From Pseudomonadota bacterium (GTDB taxonomy: Bacteria; Pseudomonadota; Gammaproteobacteria; Steroidobacterales; Steroidobacteraceae), in assembly GCA_947459825.1 (NCBI GenBank), contig CANHFH010000010.1, positions 1 through 41,749 of the forward strand: a stretch of DNA of 41,749 bases, in the 5' to 3' direction. The notes below the pieces were generated by a model that saw only the letters and a list, made by a program, of their open reading frames with translations, ran no database searches and had not been told where the DNA came from. The first letter of the stretch is position 1, and the number at the start of each line of letters is the position of its first letter. Positions 8,229 to 15,785 of the stretch are shown in pieces. The translations under genes were made by a program, and so were the position numbers.

Positions 8229-8632
8229 TGGCGCGCCGCAGGACCCCGGCGCGGAGCAAGGCCGCCCGCAAAGGCTCGACGAAGGCCGCCCCGACACCGG
8301 TCCGTCTGCCGCGGATCGCCAAAGGCAAGAAGCCGCAGTACTTCAGCGATCCGGCCATCGACAAGCTGTTGTGGATGACCATGACGCTGATGGAGGAGCT
8401 GTCGGTGGCGCGCGATCGGATCGACACCCTCGAGCGGGTGCTGGACGAGCGCGGAGTGCTACGACAGAAGGACGTCGAGGGGTACACGCCCGACCCCAAG
8501 GCCCGATCGGCGCGAGCGACACGCCGCGCGGACTTCGTCGACCGGATGATGAGAGCCGCGCAGGCCGAACTCAGCGCCTCGTCCTCCGCAGCGGACCCCC
8601 ACGAGGAGGCTCGCCGCGCGGTCGAGGGCTGA
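8228..8632 (+). CDS. Small basic protein of unknown function, coupled to the methyltransferase
   Basis: 134 residues. The first 35 are strongly basic (Lys/Arg/Ala/Pro), without a signal peptide. Residues about 45-80 (DPAIDKLLWMTMTLMEELSVARDRIDTLERVL) form an amphipathic helix with heptad spacing, probably a coiled coil. The tail is rich in Arg, then Ala/Ser/Glu. I do not recognise a family. Its start codon overlaps the methyltransferase stop (TGATG), so stoichiometric expression and physical partnership are likely, for example as a scaffold or specificity subunit. The intact codon pattern and start coupling make it a real gene. Confidence 0.75.
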   Translation: MARRRTPARSKAARKGSTKAAPTPVRLPRIAKGKKPQYFSDPAIDKLLWMTMTLMEELSVARDRIDTLERVLDERGVLRQKDVEGYTPDPKARSARATRRADFVDRMMRAAQAELSASSSAADPHEEARRAVEG

Positions 8633-8662
8633 GCCCGCGCTGGAAATCTGCGGCGGCCGCCG

Positions 8663-9913
8663 TCAGCGCGCGCGCAGCTTCCAGTAACCGGCCAACCGTG
8701 CGAGGAACGGGTCCTTGACCGCGTCGAACGCGGTCACGGCGCCGGTCTTGTCCCCGGTCTTGAGGCGCGCGACGCCGAGCGACAGGTTGGCCTCGTCGAC
8801 GGCCTTCACACCGCCCTTGGCGAGCCCACGCTCGATCGAGGCGACGGCTTCAGCAGGCTGCCCGTAGCTCAGAAAGGCCTGACCGACCCGCACTTCGGCG
8901 ACGCCGGTCTTCTGGGCAGCGGCCTCCTTGGACTGCCTCGCGAGCGAAGCACGGTCCGGGGCGGCGGCGGCCTTCGACTGCTGCAGCAGGTTGGCGGCGC
9001 CCGGCGTCGTCTTGCCCGGGCCGCCGAACTTTCCGGCAGCGATGGCGGCCTCGATGACGGCTTGGGCCTCGCCCGGATAGCCCTTCTCCATGGCGAGCGA
9101 CGCGTACTCGGCGACATCGTCGCCGCCCTTCAGGGCGCCGACCTCGTAGGCGAAACGCAGCACATTGAGGTTCTGATCGGTCGGGGCGTCGCGCATGGTC
9201 AGCAGGAACAGGTTGCCCCACGCCTCGTCGCTGGGCGCGTACGCCACCTGCTTCTCTACGGCGCGTCGGGTGCACTTGTCGTCCTTCATGCGGACACAGG
9301 CGCTCGCCCAGAGATTGAGCGGCAGATCGGGAGGCGTCTCGTTTCGCTGCTCCATCTCCGTCACCCACGGTTCGACGAAGGCCGCCACCGCGGCGTTGTC
9401 GGGGATGAGGTAGAGCGCCTGCGCGGTGAGTTGCCGCACATCACGGTTGCCGGGATCCGCCTGCGACGCACGACGCCCGAAGTCCGCCGCGCGACGGTAA
9501 TCCTTGAGCTGGTAGTTCACCTGGGTCAGCTGCCGGAGACGCAGCTTGCGCCCCTCCTCGTCGATGAAGCCGTTCGCCTCACCGACCTCGAGACCCTTGG
9601 CCAAGGCCGGTTCCGCGGCGGCGAAATTGCCGCTGCGTGCCGCGCACACGGTGCGCAGTTCGCTCACCGCATAGTCGTCGTACGGCGTCTTGTCGGGCAC
9701 GGCGTCGGTGCCCGACAGCACCGCCAGGCAGTCGGCCCACTTCTCGGCCTTGATCGCGGCCTGCGCCGCTTGAGCCTGCTTGATGATCGACTTGCTGACG
9801 GTCGGCGGCTTCGGCTTTCCACCGGACTGCGCCGCAGCGACGCCGCCTACAAAGGCCGCCGAGAGCACGATCAGGGACGACAGCGCGACAGGGTTGACGT
9901 GACGCAGGGTCAT
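8663..9913 (-). CDS. Secreted TPR-like helical-repeat protein (second of a pair)
   Basis: 416 residues. A signal peptide is clear (positive MTLRH, hydrophobic SSLIVLSAAFVGGVAA, cleavage near AAA-Q29). The mature part is a series of alpha-helical pairs with TPR-like character: YQLKDYRRAADFGRRASQADPGN near 135-155, and the C-terminal pattern YGQPAEAVASIERGL ... LGVARLKTGDKTGAVTAFDAV. Cysteines are few and scattered. It is a paralogue of the gene just upstream: both have the KSxxWxxCL stretch near 55, a late (S/A)QxFxSYGQ motif, and end ALRAQ/KLRAR. GGAGAG precedes the ATG. It is likely periplasmic; placement after tonB-exbBD suggests a role with TonB-dependent transport, as TPR proteins have in some Vibrio TonB clusters, but this is inference. 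Confidence 0.8.
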   Translation of the reverse strand: MTLRHVNPVALSSLIVLSAAFVGGVAAAQSGGKPKPPTVSKSIIKQAQAAQAAIKAEKWADCLAVLSGTDAVPDKTPYDDYAVSELRTVCAARSGNFAAAEPALAKGLEVGEANGFIDEEGRKLRLRQLTQVNYQLKDYRRAADFGRRASQADPGNRDVRQLTAQALYLIPDNAAVAAFVEPWVTEMEQRNETPPDLPLNLWASACVRMKDDKCTRRAVEKQVAYAPSDEAWGNLFLLTMRDAPTDQNLNVLRFAYEVGALKGGDDVAEYASLAMEKGYPGEAQAVIEAAIAAGKFGGPGKTTPGAANLLQQSKAAAAPDRASLARQSKEAAAQKTGVAEVRVGQAFLSYGQPAEAVASIERGLAKGGVKAVDEANLSLGVARLKTGDKTGAVTAFDAVKDPFLARLAGYWKLRAR

Positions 9914-9943
9914 GGCTGGCTCTCCGATGGATTGACGACGGCG

Positions 9944-11155
9944 TTACTGGGCGCGCAGCGCCCAGAGCTTGGCGACACGCTCGAGGCTCGGGTCGCCCTT
10001 GACGGCCTTGAAGGCCTTCGAGGCTGCGGCCTTGTTGCCGGCCTTGAGCTGGGCGAGTCCGAGGACGAGCTGGGCCTCGCCCGGGGTCTTGCCGTTGTTC
10101 TTGCGGACGGCGCGCTCGGCGGCGGCGACCGCCTGGGCGTTCTGACCGTAGCTCATGAAGGACTGCGCCACGCGCAGGTCGTCGTCGGCAGACGCGCCAG
10201 CGGCCGCTGCGCGATCGGCCGCCGCAAGGCCGGCCTTGTCCGCGGCGACGCGGGACTTGGCGGTGTTGAGCAGACGGGTGTTGCGGTCGATGTCACGCTG
10301 CTCGGTGAAGACCTTGCGTGCGAACGCCGTCTCCATGACCGACAGCGCCTCGCCCGGCAGGCCGCGCTCGAGCGCGAGCTGCGCGTGCTCGGTGTAGTCG
10401 CTGCCGCGCGAGAGGGCGCCGACCTCGGAGGCGAGGCGGAACGCGTTCAGCTGGGTCACGTCGGGGCCGCCCTTAAGCATCGACTGCATCAAGCTCGCCC
10501 AACCTTCGGGGTTCGGGTAGTAGGTGACGAGCTTCTCGAAGCCTGCGGTCTCGCAGGCCGTGTCCTTCAGCTTGATGCAGGAATTGAGGTTCAGCTGCAG
10601 GTAGTTCTGGCGCGGCGCCTGGCCGCGACGCTCAGCCTGCGAGATCAGGTCGGCGGTGAAGGCGCGCGTCGCCTTGAAGTCGCCCTGCTGGTAGAACGAC
10701 TGTGCCATCAAGGTGTTGACGTCGCCGTCGGCGAAACCGCCCTTCTGCGCCTGCCGACCGTACTCGATCGCACGCGGGTAGTTGCGGGCGTTGTAGTGCA
10801 ACTGCATCAGCGCCTTGACGCGCGCGCCCTTGTTGGACGCGTACTGGGAACCGAGGTTCGTCTCATAGGCGCGGATCGCCGTGCCGGTGTCGCCCGAGGA
10901 CAGCGCGCAGAAGCCGCGCAGTTCGTTGATCACGAACTGATCGTAGGACGACAATCCGCCCGACCCTTCCGCCTCGCGCAGCTTGCCGAGGCACTCGCCC
11001 CAACGGCGCGACTTGCTCGCGGTCTGCGCCGCAGCGAGGGTCTTCGCGACGCCCTTGCTGACGGACTGCGCATCCGCTGCCGGGGACGCCAGCATCAGGG
11101 CCGCCGCGGCGACCGCCAAACCCAGGGAACGATAGCCGACAACTCGCTTGATCAT
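9944..11155 (-). CDS. Secreted TPR-like helical-repeat protein (first of a pair)
   Basis: 403 residues from the ATG at 11155, chosen because AGAGGAA lies just upstream; the frame is open to 11206 but that extension would include the terminator. A signal peptide is present (MIKRVVGYRSLGLAVAAAALMLASPAADA). The mature protein is helical with TPR-like units, such as YNARNYPRAIEYGRQAQKGG near 140 and QNAQAVAAAERAVRKNNGKTPGEAQLVLGLAQLKAGNKAAASKAF near the end. Residues CxxLN(S)CIK...CETAG supply cysteines that could pair in the periplasm. Only 30 bases separate it from its paralogue downstream, so the two form one transcript. Function is unknown; a periplasmic scaffold linked to the TonB machinery is my inference from position. 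Confidence 0.8.
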   Translation of the reverse strand: MIKRVVGYRSLGLAVAAAALMLASPAADAQSVSKGVAKTLAAAQTASKSRRWGECLGKLREAEGSGGLSSYDQFVINELRGFCALSSGDTGTAIRAYETNLGSQYASNKGARVKALMQLHYNARNYPRAIEYGRQAQKGGFADGDVNTLMAQSFYQQGDFKATRAFTADLISQAERRGQAPRQNYLQLNLNSCIKLKDTACETAGFEKLVTYYPNPEGWASLMQSMLKGGPDVTQLNAFRLASEVGALSRGSDYTEHAQLALERGLPGEALSVMETAFARKVFTEQRDIDRNTRLLNTAKSRVAADKAGLAAADRAAAAGASADDDLRVAQSFMSYGQNAQAVAAAERAVRKNNGKTPGEAQLVLGLAQLKAGNKAAASKAFKAVKGDPSLERVAKLWALRAQ

Positions 11156-11189
11156 GGTGTTCCTCTCGATGCAGCCGTCCGGGCCGCAT

Positions 11190-11223
11190 AAAAAAATTCG
11201 CCGCATCCGGGAGGGATGCGGCG
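11190..11223 (-). terminator. Rho-independent terminator after the second exbD
   Basis: CGCCGCATCC (11199-11208) and GGATGCGGCG (11214-11223) make a perfect 10-bp stem with a 5-base loop. On the minus strand it is followed by AA then seven T (11196-11190). It lies after tonB-exbB-exbD-exbD and only 34 bases before the ATG of the first TPR-like gene, so that gene depends on read-through or on a promoter upstream of the hairpin. Confidence 0.9.
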
Positions 11224-11262
11224 AGGTGTCTGTCAGCGCCTGGCCTCGCCGGCCTGTACGCC

Positions 11263-11688
11263 TCAGTCCGCGAATTCCGCCACGTTGACGAAACCGATCT
11301 TCTTCATGCGGTTCCGCTGGGCAGCCGCCAATACACGGGCGACGACATCGTACTTCGCACGCTTGTCAGGACGCATGTGCAGTTCAGGCTGCGGATCCTT
11401 CTGGGACTCGACCCGGAAGTACTTCTCCAGCGCGTCAACACCGGAGACGGCCGTGCCGTTCCAGAGGATGGTGCCATCGAAATCGATCTCGATGGTGATG
11501 ACCTCGGGCTGCACCGGCGGCGGCGGCGCGTTGGTCGGCCGCGGCATGTCCAGCTTCACCGCGTGTGTCATCACCGGGATGGTGATGATGAACATGATGA
11601 GGAGCACCAGCATGACGTCGATGAGCGGCGTCGTGTTGATCTCGCACATCGCGCCGTCATCGGCGGAATTCCCTACGCTCATTGCCAT
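11263..11688 (-). CDS. exbD2: ExbD/TolR-family biopolymer transport protein (second copy)
   Basis: 141 residues with the standard layout: short cytoplasmic N-terminus (MAMSVGNSADDGA), one membrane helix at about 20-42 containing the essential proton-carrying aspartate in TTPLIDVMLVLLIMF, and a periplasmic domain from about 60. The periplasmic part differs clearly from the other ExbD here (NAPPPPVQPEV linker, IDFDGTILWNG). GGAAGGGGA sits seven bases before the first ATG. The gene follows exbD1 after 18 bases. In Xanthomonas campestris a second exbD follows exbD1 in the same order, so this is an ortholog-like arrangement. Together with ExbB and TonB it should harness the proton motive force for outer-membrane transport. 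Confidence 0.92.
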   Translation of the reverse strand: MAMSVGNSADDGAMCEINTTPLIDVMLVLLIMFIITIPVMTHAVKLDMPRPTNAPPPPVQPEVITIEIDFDGTILWNGTAVSGVDALEKYFRVESQKDPQPELHMRPDKRAKYDVVARVLAAAQRNRMKKIGFVNVAEFAD

Positions 11689-11706
11689 GGTCGTATCCCC
11701 TTCCGC

Positions 11707-12144
11707 TCAGCGGGAGCCGCGCATACCGCGGTCCGGTTCCGTGATGAAGCCTACCTTGACGACGCCACCGCGCTGGATGGAGTACATCACGCGGCCGATG
11801 TCCTCATAACGCGCTTCGCCGTCGCCGCGGATGTGGATCTCGGGCTGAGGATCCTTGACCGCCTCCACCTTCACGAGCTCGATGAGCGCGTTGGTGTCGG
11901 ATACCGGCGTGTTGTTCCAGTAGATCTGCCCTTCCGAGTCCACCGCCACCGTGATGTTCTCGGGCTTGGTCTGGGTCGCGATGTTCGCCGCCTTGGGCAG
12001 CGACACCTTGACCGTCTTCGTGATCACCGGGATGGTGATCAGGAAGATGATCAGCAGCACCAACATGACGTCCACGAGGGGCGTCGTGTTGATCTCGTTG
12101 ATCGGCGCTTCTTCGCCGTCCTTCGATCCCACGCTCATCGCCAT
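11707..12144 (-). CDS. exbD1: ExbD/TolR-family biopolymer transport protein (first copy)
   Basis: 145 residues. One membrane helix at about 20-43 contains the conserved aspartate (TTPLVDVMLVLLIIFLITIP); the periplasmic domain follows (ENITVAVDSEGQIYWNNTPV, then HIRGDGEARYEDIGRVM). GAGGTG precedes the ATG at a normal distance. Position: 87 bases after exbB with a strong hairpin in the gap, and 18 bases before the second exbD. It forms the ExbB-ExbD proton channel that energises TonB. The family call is secure; which of the two ExbD copies serves which transporters cannot be told. Confidence 0.93.
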   Translation of the reverse strand: MAMSVGSKDGEEAPINEINTTPLVDVMLVLLIIFLITIPVITKTVKVSLPKAANIATQTKPENITVAVDSEGQIYWNNTPVSDTNALIELVKVEAVKDPQPEIHIRGDGEARYEDIGRVMYSIQRGGVVKVGFITEPDRGMRGSR

Positions 12145-12168
12145 TTCAGGTCACCTCTGCCCGGAAGA

Positions 12169-12197
12169 GCCGGGATGGGGAGACCCCCCATCCCGGC
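12169..12197 (-). other. Strong intercistronic hairpin between exbB and exbD1
   Basis: GCCGGGATGGGG (12169-12180) and CCCCATCCCGGC (12186-12197) form a perfect 12-bp stem with a 5-base loop. No T-run follows on the minus strand, so it is not a classical terminator. It is placed to stop 3' exonucleases and protect upstream tonB-exbB mRNA, or to cause partial termination, either of which would raise ExbB over ExbD. Confidence 0.7.
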
Positions 12198-12231
12198 GCC
12201 AAGCCGGATGTTGACTGGAGTCCGTCCGATC

Positions 12232-12960
12232 TCACTTCTTCGGGGCGGCGGCGGGAGCCGACTGCGGCACCGCGACGCGCGCGCCCGTCACGATGGAGTC
12301 GTGCAGGTCGGCGGTGAAGCCGTTCAGGTCGGCCTGGATCTGCTTGTTGCGACGGCCGAGCCAGTTGTAGGCCATGACCGCCGGCACTGCGACCGCGAGG
12401 CCGATGGCGGTCATGATGAGCGCCTCACCGACGGGTCCCGCGACCTTGTCGATGCTCGCCTGCCCGGACACGCCGATCGCCACGAGCGCGTGGTAGATGC
12501 CCCACACCGTGCCGAACAGGCCGACGAACGGCGCCGTGGAACCGATGGTGGCGAGCACCGCGAGACCGCCCGACAGGTTGAGGTTGATGCTGTCGAGGGA
12601 GCGCTGCAGCGACATGGTCACCCACTCGTGCAGGCCGACGCGGTCGCCGGCGGCGCGGCTCTCGAGGTGCTGCTGCGCGCGCAGGCCGTCCTCGGCGATC
12701 GAGCGGTAGGTGTCGTCCTTCGGAAGCTTGTCGACGGCCTCACGGACCGAGCCGGCGGACCAGAACTTCTGGCCGACGAGCTTGGCGGAGGTCATGAGCT
12801 TGCGCTGGTCGAGCAGCTTCATGACGAGGATGTACCAGGTGACGAGCGACATGATCACCATGATGATCAGTGTGCCCTTGGCGACCCAGTCTCCCGCGGC
12901 CCACATGGCCTGAAGACCGAACGGATTCTCAACGACGGTGGTGGCGGCTTGGTTTTCCAT
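12232..12960 (-). CDS. exbB: ExbB/TolQ/MotA-family proton channel protein
   Basis: 242 residues. A first membrane helix lies at about 25-50 (KGTLIIMVIMSLVTWYILVMKLL), a large cytoplasmic loop follows, and two further helices at about 130-160 (GLAVLATIGSTAPFVGLFGTVWGIYHAL, the family signature) and 178-198 (GEALIMTAIGLAVAVPAVMAYN). The C-terminus is short and rich in Ala and Pro. It forms the pentameric inner-membrane channel with ExbD and powers TonB. AGAGGAA precedes the ATG. The order tonB-exbB-exbD-exbD is that of the Xanthomonas TonB system. Confidence 0.95.
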   Translation of the reverse strand: MENQAATTVVENPFGLQAMWAAGDWVAKGTLIIMVIMSLVTWYILVMKLLDQRKLMTSAKLVGQKFWSAGSVREAVDKLPKDDTYRSIAEDGLRAQQHLESRAAGDRVGLHEWVTMSLQRSLDSINLNLSGGLAVLATIGSTAPFVGLFGTVWGIYHALVAIGVSGQASIDKVAGPVGEALIMTAIGLAVAVPAVMAYNWLGRRNKQIQADLNGFTADLHDSIVTGARVAVPQSAPAAAPKK

Positions 12961-12979
12961 GATTTCCTCTGGCTTGAAT

Positions 12980-13005
12980 CGGTGCGGGCCATCTGCCCGC
13001 CACCG
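12980..13005 (-). other. Intercistronic hairpin between tonB and exbB
   Basis: CGGTGCGGGC (12980-12989) pairs with GCCCGCCACCG (12995-13005) across a 5-base loop: ten base pairs with one bulged base. No T-run follows. It resembles the stem in the next gap (same loop size, no T-run). Confidence 0.5.
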
Positions 13006-13038
13006 GGAAAGTGTTGCGGTGGGGTAGAACTGCTCGGA

Positions 13039-13674
13039 TCAGTCGGTCAGCTTGAAGCGCACATTGAACTGCGTGCACATCTCTACAGCGGTACCGTCCT
13101 CCGTGCCCGGAGCGAAGCGCGCCCGGCGGGCCCACTTCACGGCGGCCTCGTCAAGCGACGCGGTGCCCGAACCGTTGGTCACGGTGGGATCGCCGGCGAC
13201 GCGACCGTCGGGGCCGACGCAGGCCCGCACCGTCGTGACGCCCTCGATCTCAGCGCGGCGCGCCGAGGCCGGGTAGAACTCGTCGGTGGAAGGCGAACGG
13301 CGCGTGTCGAGCTTGGGCGCCACGCGGACGGCCTTGCGTTCGACCGGCGCCGCGACAGGCGGCGGCGGCGGAACCGGACGATCGGTGACGTTGCTGATCG
13401 CCGTGGTGTTCGTCTCCATCGGGATGTCGATGACGACATCCGGCGGCGGCACCTGCACCGGCGGGCGCTCCATCTGGGGCGGCGGCGGCGGCGGCGGCTT
13501 GTCTTCGGGCTTGATCTCTTCGATGAGATCGGTCTGGAGCGGCGCAGCCACGACCTCCACCACCTTGCGCGCAAGGCCCGAGACCAGGCCATAGAGCAGC
13601 AGGACGTGGAAGGCGATGATGCCTACAAGGACGCCGGTCCGGCGCGAGTTGTTCCGTTGTACGTATACGGCCAT
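13039..13674 (-). CDS. tonB: TonB energy-transducing protein
   Basis: 211 residues. An N-terminal membrane anchor at about 14-36 (GVLVGIIAFHVLLLYGLVSGL, including the His seen in TonB helices) is followed by a proline-rich periplasmic linker at about 55-80 (EDKPPPPPPPQMERPPVQVPPP) and a C-terminal TonB domain at about 130-211, beginning YPASARRAEIEG. Two cysteines (RACVGP and EMCTQF) in the C-terminal domain may form a disulfide. It spans the periplasm and transmits energy from ExbBD to outer-membrane receptors. It is the first gene of the operon; the ribosome-binding site is weak (GAGA). A candidate promoter is at 13955-13983, giving a long leader. Confidence 0.94.
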   Translation of the reverse strand: MAVYVQRNNSRRTGVLVGIIAFHVLLLYGLVSGLARKVVEVVAAPLQTDLIEEIKPEDKPPPPPPPQMERPPVQVPPPDVVIDIPMETNTTAISNVTDRPVPPPPPVAAPVERKAVRVAPKLDTRRSPSTDEFYPASARRAEIEGVTTVRACVGPDGRVAGDPTVTNGSGTASLDEAAVKWARRARFAPGTEDGTAVEMCTQFNVRFKLTD

Positions 13675-14019
13675 GGTCTCTCGTGTTCGCCTCGTGCGGC
13701 GACAGCCCGCCCGATTCCGCGCGACACGTGCGGGAAACTACCCGCCTTCCATGTCACGCGCAACCTCAACTTCGTCGACACCCCGTGACCGGTGCGCCGC
13801 CGAAGACCTGTAACCAATCCGACATCTGCATCCGGGTGGGGTTCCCTCCGCCGCCGATGCATCGGATCTCCGCAGGGGAAGCGTCGCATTCCTGCAAACG
13901 CATTCTGTGTCGTCGCATCTGACGCGCGTACCGTCACACCCCCTTAGCCACTGAACTTTAACCGCCCTCCGACGACCTGACAACCTGTCCTAAGTGGGTA
14001 TCGCGACGGACACCTCGCT
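13675..14019. other. 345-bp gene-free region between ilvD and tonB
   Basis: No convincing gene is seen: the open frames here lack ribosome-binding sites and look unlike protein. The region has lower GC and uneven composition compared with its flanks. It holds a candidate tonB promoter at its ilvD-proximal end, which would leave a leader of about 270 bases. CGTCGCAT is repeated at 13883-13890 and 13912-13919. I see no Fur-box-like AT-rich palindrome and no clear terminator for ilvD. Confidence 0.6.
13955..13983 (-). promoter_or_regulatory. Putative sigma70 promoter of the tonB operon
   Basis: On the minus strand TTGTCA (13978-13983, 5/6 match) is followed by a 17-base spacer and TAAAGT (13955-13960, 4/6). 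It is the best such pair I could find in the gap, but it lies about 280 bases before the tonB start, so a nearer promoter may exist. Confidence 0.35.
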
Positions 14020-15735
14020 TCAGTCGGTCACGGCCCCGGTCGAGGCGCTGCTGACGACCCGCGCAAATTTCGCCAGAACGCCTTCAGTGGCGTAAGGCCG
14101 CGGCGCTTTCCACTTGCGTCGACGGGCTTTGAGCTCGGACGCCGTCAACGCGACATCGATACGTCGCCGCACCGCATCGATCGTCACCCGGTCGCCGTTG
14201 CGCAGCAGCGCGAGCGGGCCGCCGTCGGCGGCCTCCGGCGAGATATGTCCGACGACGAAGCCGTGGCTGCCGCCCGAGAAACGCCCGTCGGTGATGAGCG
14301 CGACCTTGTCACCGAGTCCGCGTCCCATGATCGCGCCGGTGGGGCTCAGCATCTCGCGCATGCCCGGTCCGCCGCGCGGACCCTCGTAGCGGATCACCAC
14401 GACATCGCCCGCCTTGACCTTGCCGGCGAGGATCGCTGCGGTGGCTTTCTCCTCGCCGTCGAAGACCCGTGCGCGGCCCGAGAACGACAGACCTTCCTTG
14501 CCCGTGATCTTCGCCACCGCGCCCTCGGTCGCGACGTTGCCGTAGAGCACGACGAGATGGCTGTCGGGTTTGATGGGCGCTTCGAAGCTGCGCACGATGT
14601 CCTGGCCCGCCGGATACGCGCCGACGCCCGCGAGGTTCTCCCGCAGCGTGCGCCCCGTGACGGTGAGGCAGTCGCCATGCAGCAGACCGCGGTCGAGCAG
14701 CATCTTCATCAGCGGCTGGATGCCGCCGATGGCGATGAGCTCGGACATCGCGTATTTCCCGCTCGGGCGGAGGTCCGCCAACACCGGCACGCGCTTGCCG
14801 ATGCGCGTGAAATCGTCCAGCGAGAGCTTCACATGCGCGGCGCGTGCGATGGCGAGCATGTGCAGCACGGCGTTCGTGGAACCGCCGAGCGCGATGATGA
14901 CCGTGATCGCGTTCTCGAAGGCTTTGCGCGTCAGGATGCGGCGCGGCGTGATGCCGGCCTCGACGAGCCGCACCACGGCCTCGCCCGCGCGGCGGCAGTC
15001 ATCGCGCTTGCTCTGGCCGACCGCCTCCTGGGCCGAGCTGTCCGGCAACGAGAGACCCAATGCCTCGATCGCCGAGGCCATGGTGTTCGCGGTGTACATG
15101 CCGCCGCAGCTACCGGGACCGGGGATGGCGGTGCGCTCGACCTCGGCGAGCTCCTCGTCGCTCACCTTCCCCGCCGCATGTCCGCCGACCGCCTCGAACA
15201 CCGAGACGATGTCGCGGCGCTTCGCGCCGGGACGGATGGTGCCGCCGTAGACGAACACGGACGGCCGGTCGAGCCGCGCCATGGCGATCGCGCAGGCGGG
15301 CATGTTCTTGTCGCAGCCGCCGAGCGCGACGAACCCGTCGAAGCCCTCCGCCCCGACCACGGCCTCGATCGAGTCGGCGATGATCTCGCGCGAGACCAAA
15401 GAATAGCGCATGCCGGGCGACCCCATCGAGATGCCGTCGGAGACGGTGATGGTGTTGAACAGCACGGCCTTGCCGCCCGCCGCGTTGACGCCGCGCTCGG
15501 CCTCGGCGGCGAGTTCGTTGAGGTGCATGTTGCAGGGCGTGAGATTCGCCCAGCTCGAGGCGATGCCCACCTGTGGCCGTCGGAAGTCCGCGTCGGTGAA
15601 CCCCACCGCGCGCAGCATCGCCCGGGACGGCGTCTGCTTCGGTCCGTCGACGACCAAGCGCGACCAGCGCCGCGGATCGACGACTGCGGCGGGTTTCTTC
15701 ACGGACTTGGCACGGGTCGGCTTGGACGGGGGCAT
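14020..15735 (-). CDS. ilvD: Dihydroxy-acid dehydratase
   Basis: 571 residues, the usual size for IlvD. It dehydrates 2,3-dihydroxy-3-methyl acids to 2-oxo acids in isoleucine and valine synthesis. The three iron-sulfur cysteines are visible: Cys68 (LTPCNMH), Cys141 (GGCDKNMPAC) and Cys210 (PGPGSCGGMYTANTMA). The C-terminal swivelling domain carries GEKATAAILAGKVKAGDVVVIRYEGPRGGPGM and TDGRFSGGSHGFVVGHISPEA. The ATG at 15735 has GAGGAA six bases upstream; the first 25 residues form a Lys-rich extension. The frame is open further upstream but without support. It is separated from the ilvC-leu operon and runs the other way. 50 bases separate it from the aminopeptidase stop, so the two may be co-transcribed. 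Confidence 0.97.
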   Translation of the reverse strand: MPPSKPTRAKSVKKPAAVVDPRRWSRLVVDGPKQTPSRAMLRAVGFTDADFRRPQVGIASSWANLTPCNMHLNELAAEAERGVNAAGGKAVLFNTITVSDGISMGSPGMRYSLVSREIIADSIEAVVGAEGFDGFVALGGCDKNMPACAIAMARLDRPSVFVYGGTIRPGAKRRDIVSVFEAVGGHAAGKVSDEELAEVERTAIPGPGSCGGMYTANTMASAIEALGLSLPDSSAQEAVGQSKRDDCRRAGEAVVRLVEAGITPRRILTRKAFENAITVIIALGGSTNAVLHMLAIARAAHVKLSLDDFTRIGKRVPVLADLRPSGKYAMSELIAIGGIQPLMKMLLDRGLLHGDCLTVTGRTLRENLAGVGAYPAGQDIVRSFEAPIKPDSHLVVLYGNVATEGAVAKITGKEGLSFSGRARVFDGEEKATAAILAGKVKAGDVVVIRYEGPRGGPGMREMLSPTGAIMGRGLGDKVALITDGRFSGGSHGFVVGHISPEAADGGPLALLRNGDRVTIDAVRRRIDVALTASELKARRRKWKAPRPYATEGVLAKFARVVSSASTGAVTD

Positions 15736-15785
15736 CGAGGGTTCCTCGTGGTGATGACTTCGGACGGTGTGGTCTTGCGGGTCGG

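Noticed and set aside
8633-8662. Terminator in the gap between the small basic protein and the TPR-like gene
   Set aside because: There is a short GC palindrome (GGCGGCCGCC) but no T-run on either side and only 30 bases, so a terminator is not supported.
11263-12144. Two ExbD genes in tandem considered as a recent duplication or assembly error
   Set aside because: The two proteins differ strongly outside the membrane helix and the same exbD1-exbD2 order is known in Xanthomonas, so both are real and old.
9062-13788. Plus-strand open frames of 709 and 803 codons opposite the TPR and TonB/Exb genes
   Set aside because: The composition is His/Arg/Asp-rich and repetitive, typical of the reverse frame of high-GC genes; the minus-strand genes have signal peptides, membrane helices and ribosome-binding sites.
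13675-14019. A Fur box or small RNA in the gap before tonB
   Set aside because: I found no AT-rich Fur-like palindrome, no hairpin followed by T, and no conserved small frame; only a candidate promoter could be supported.
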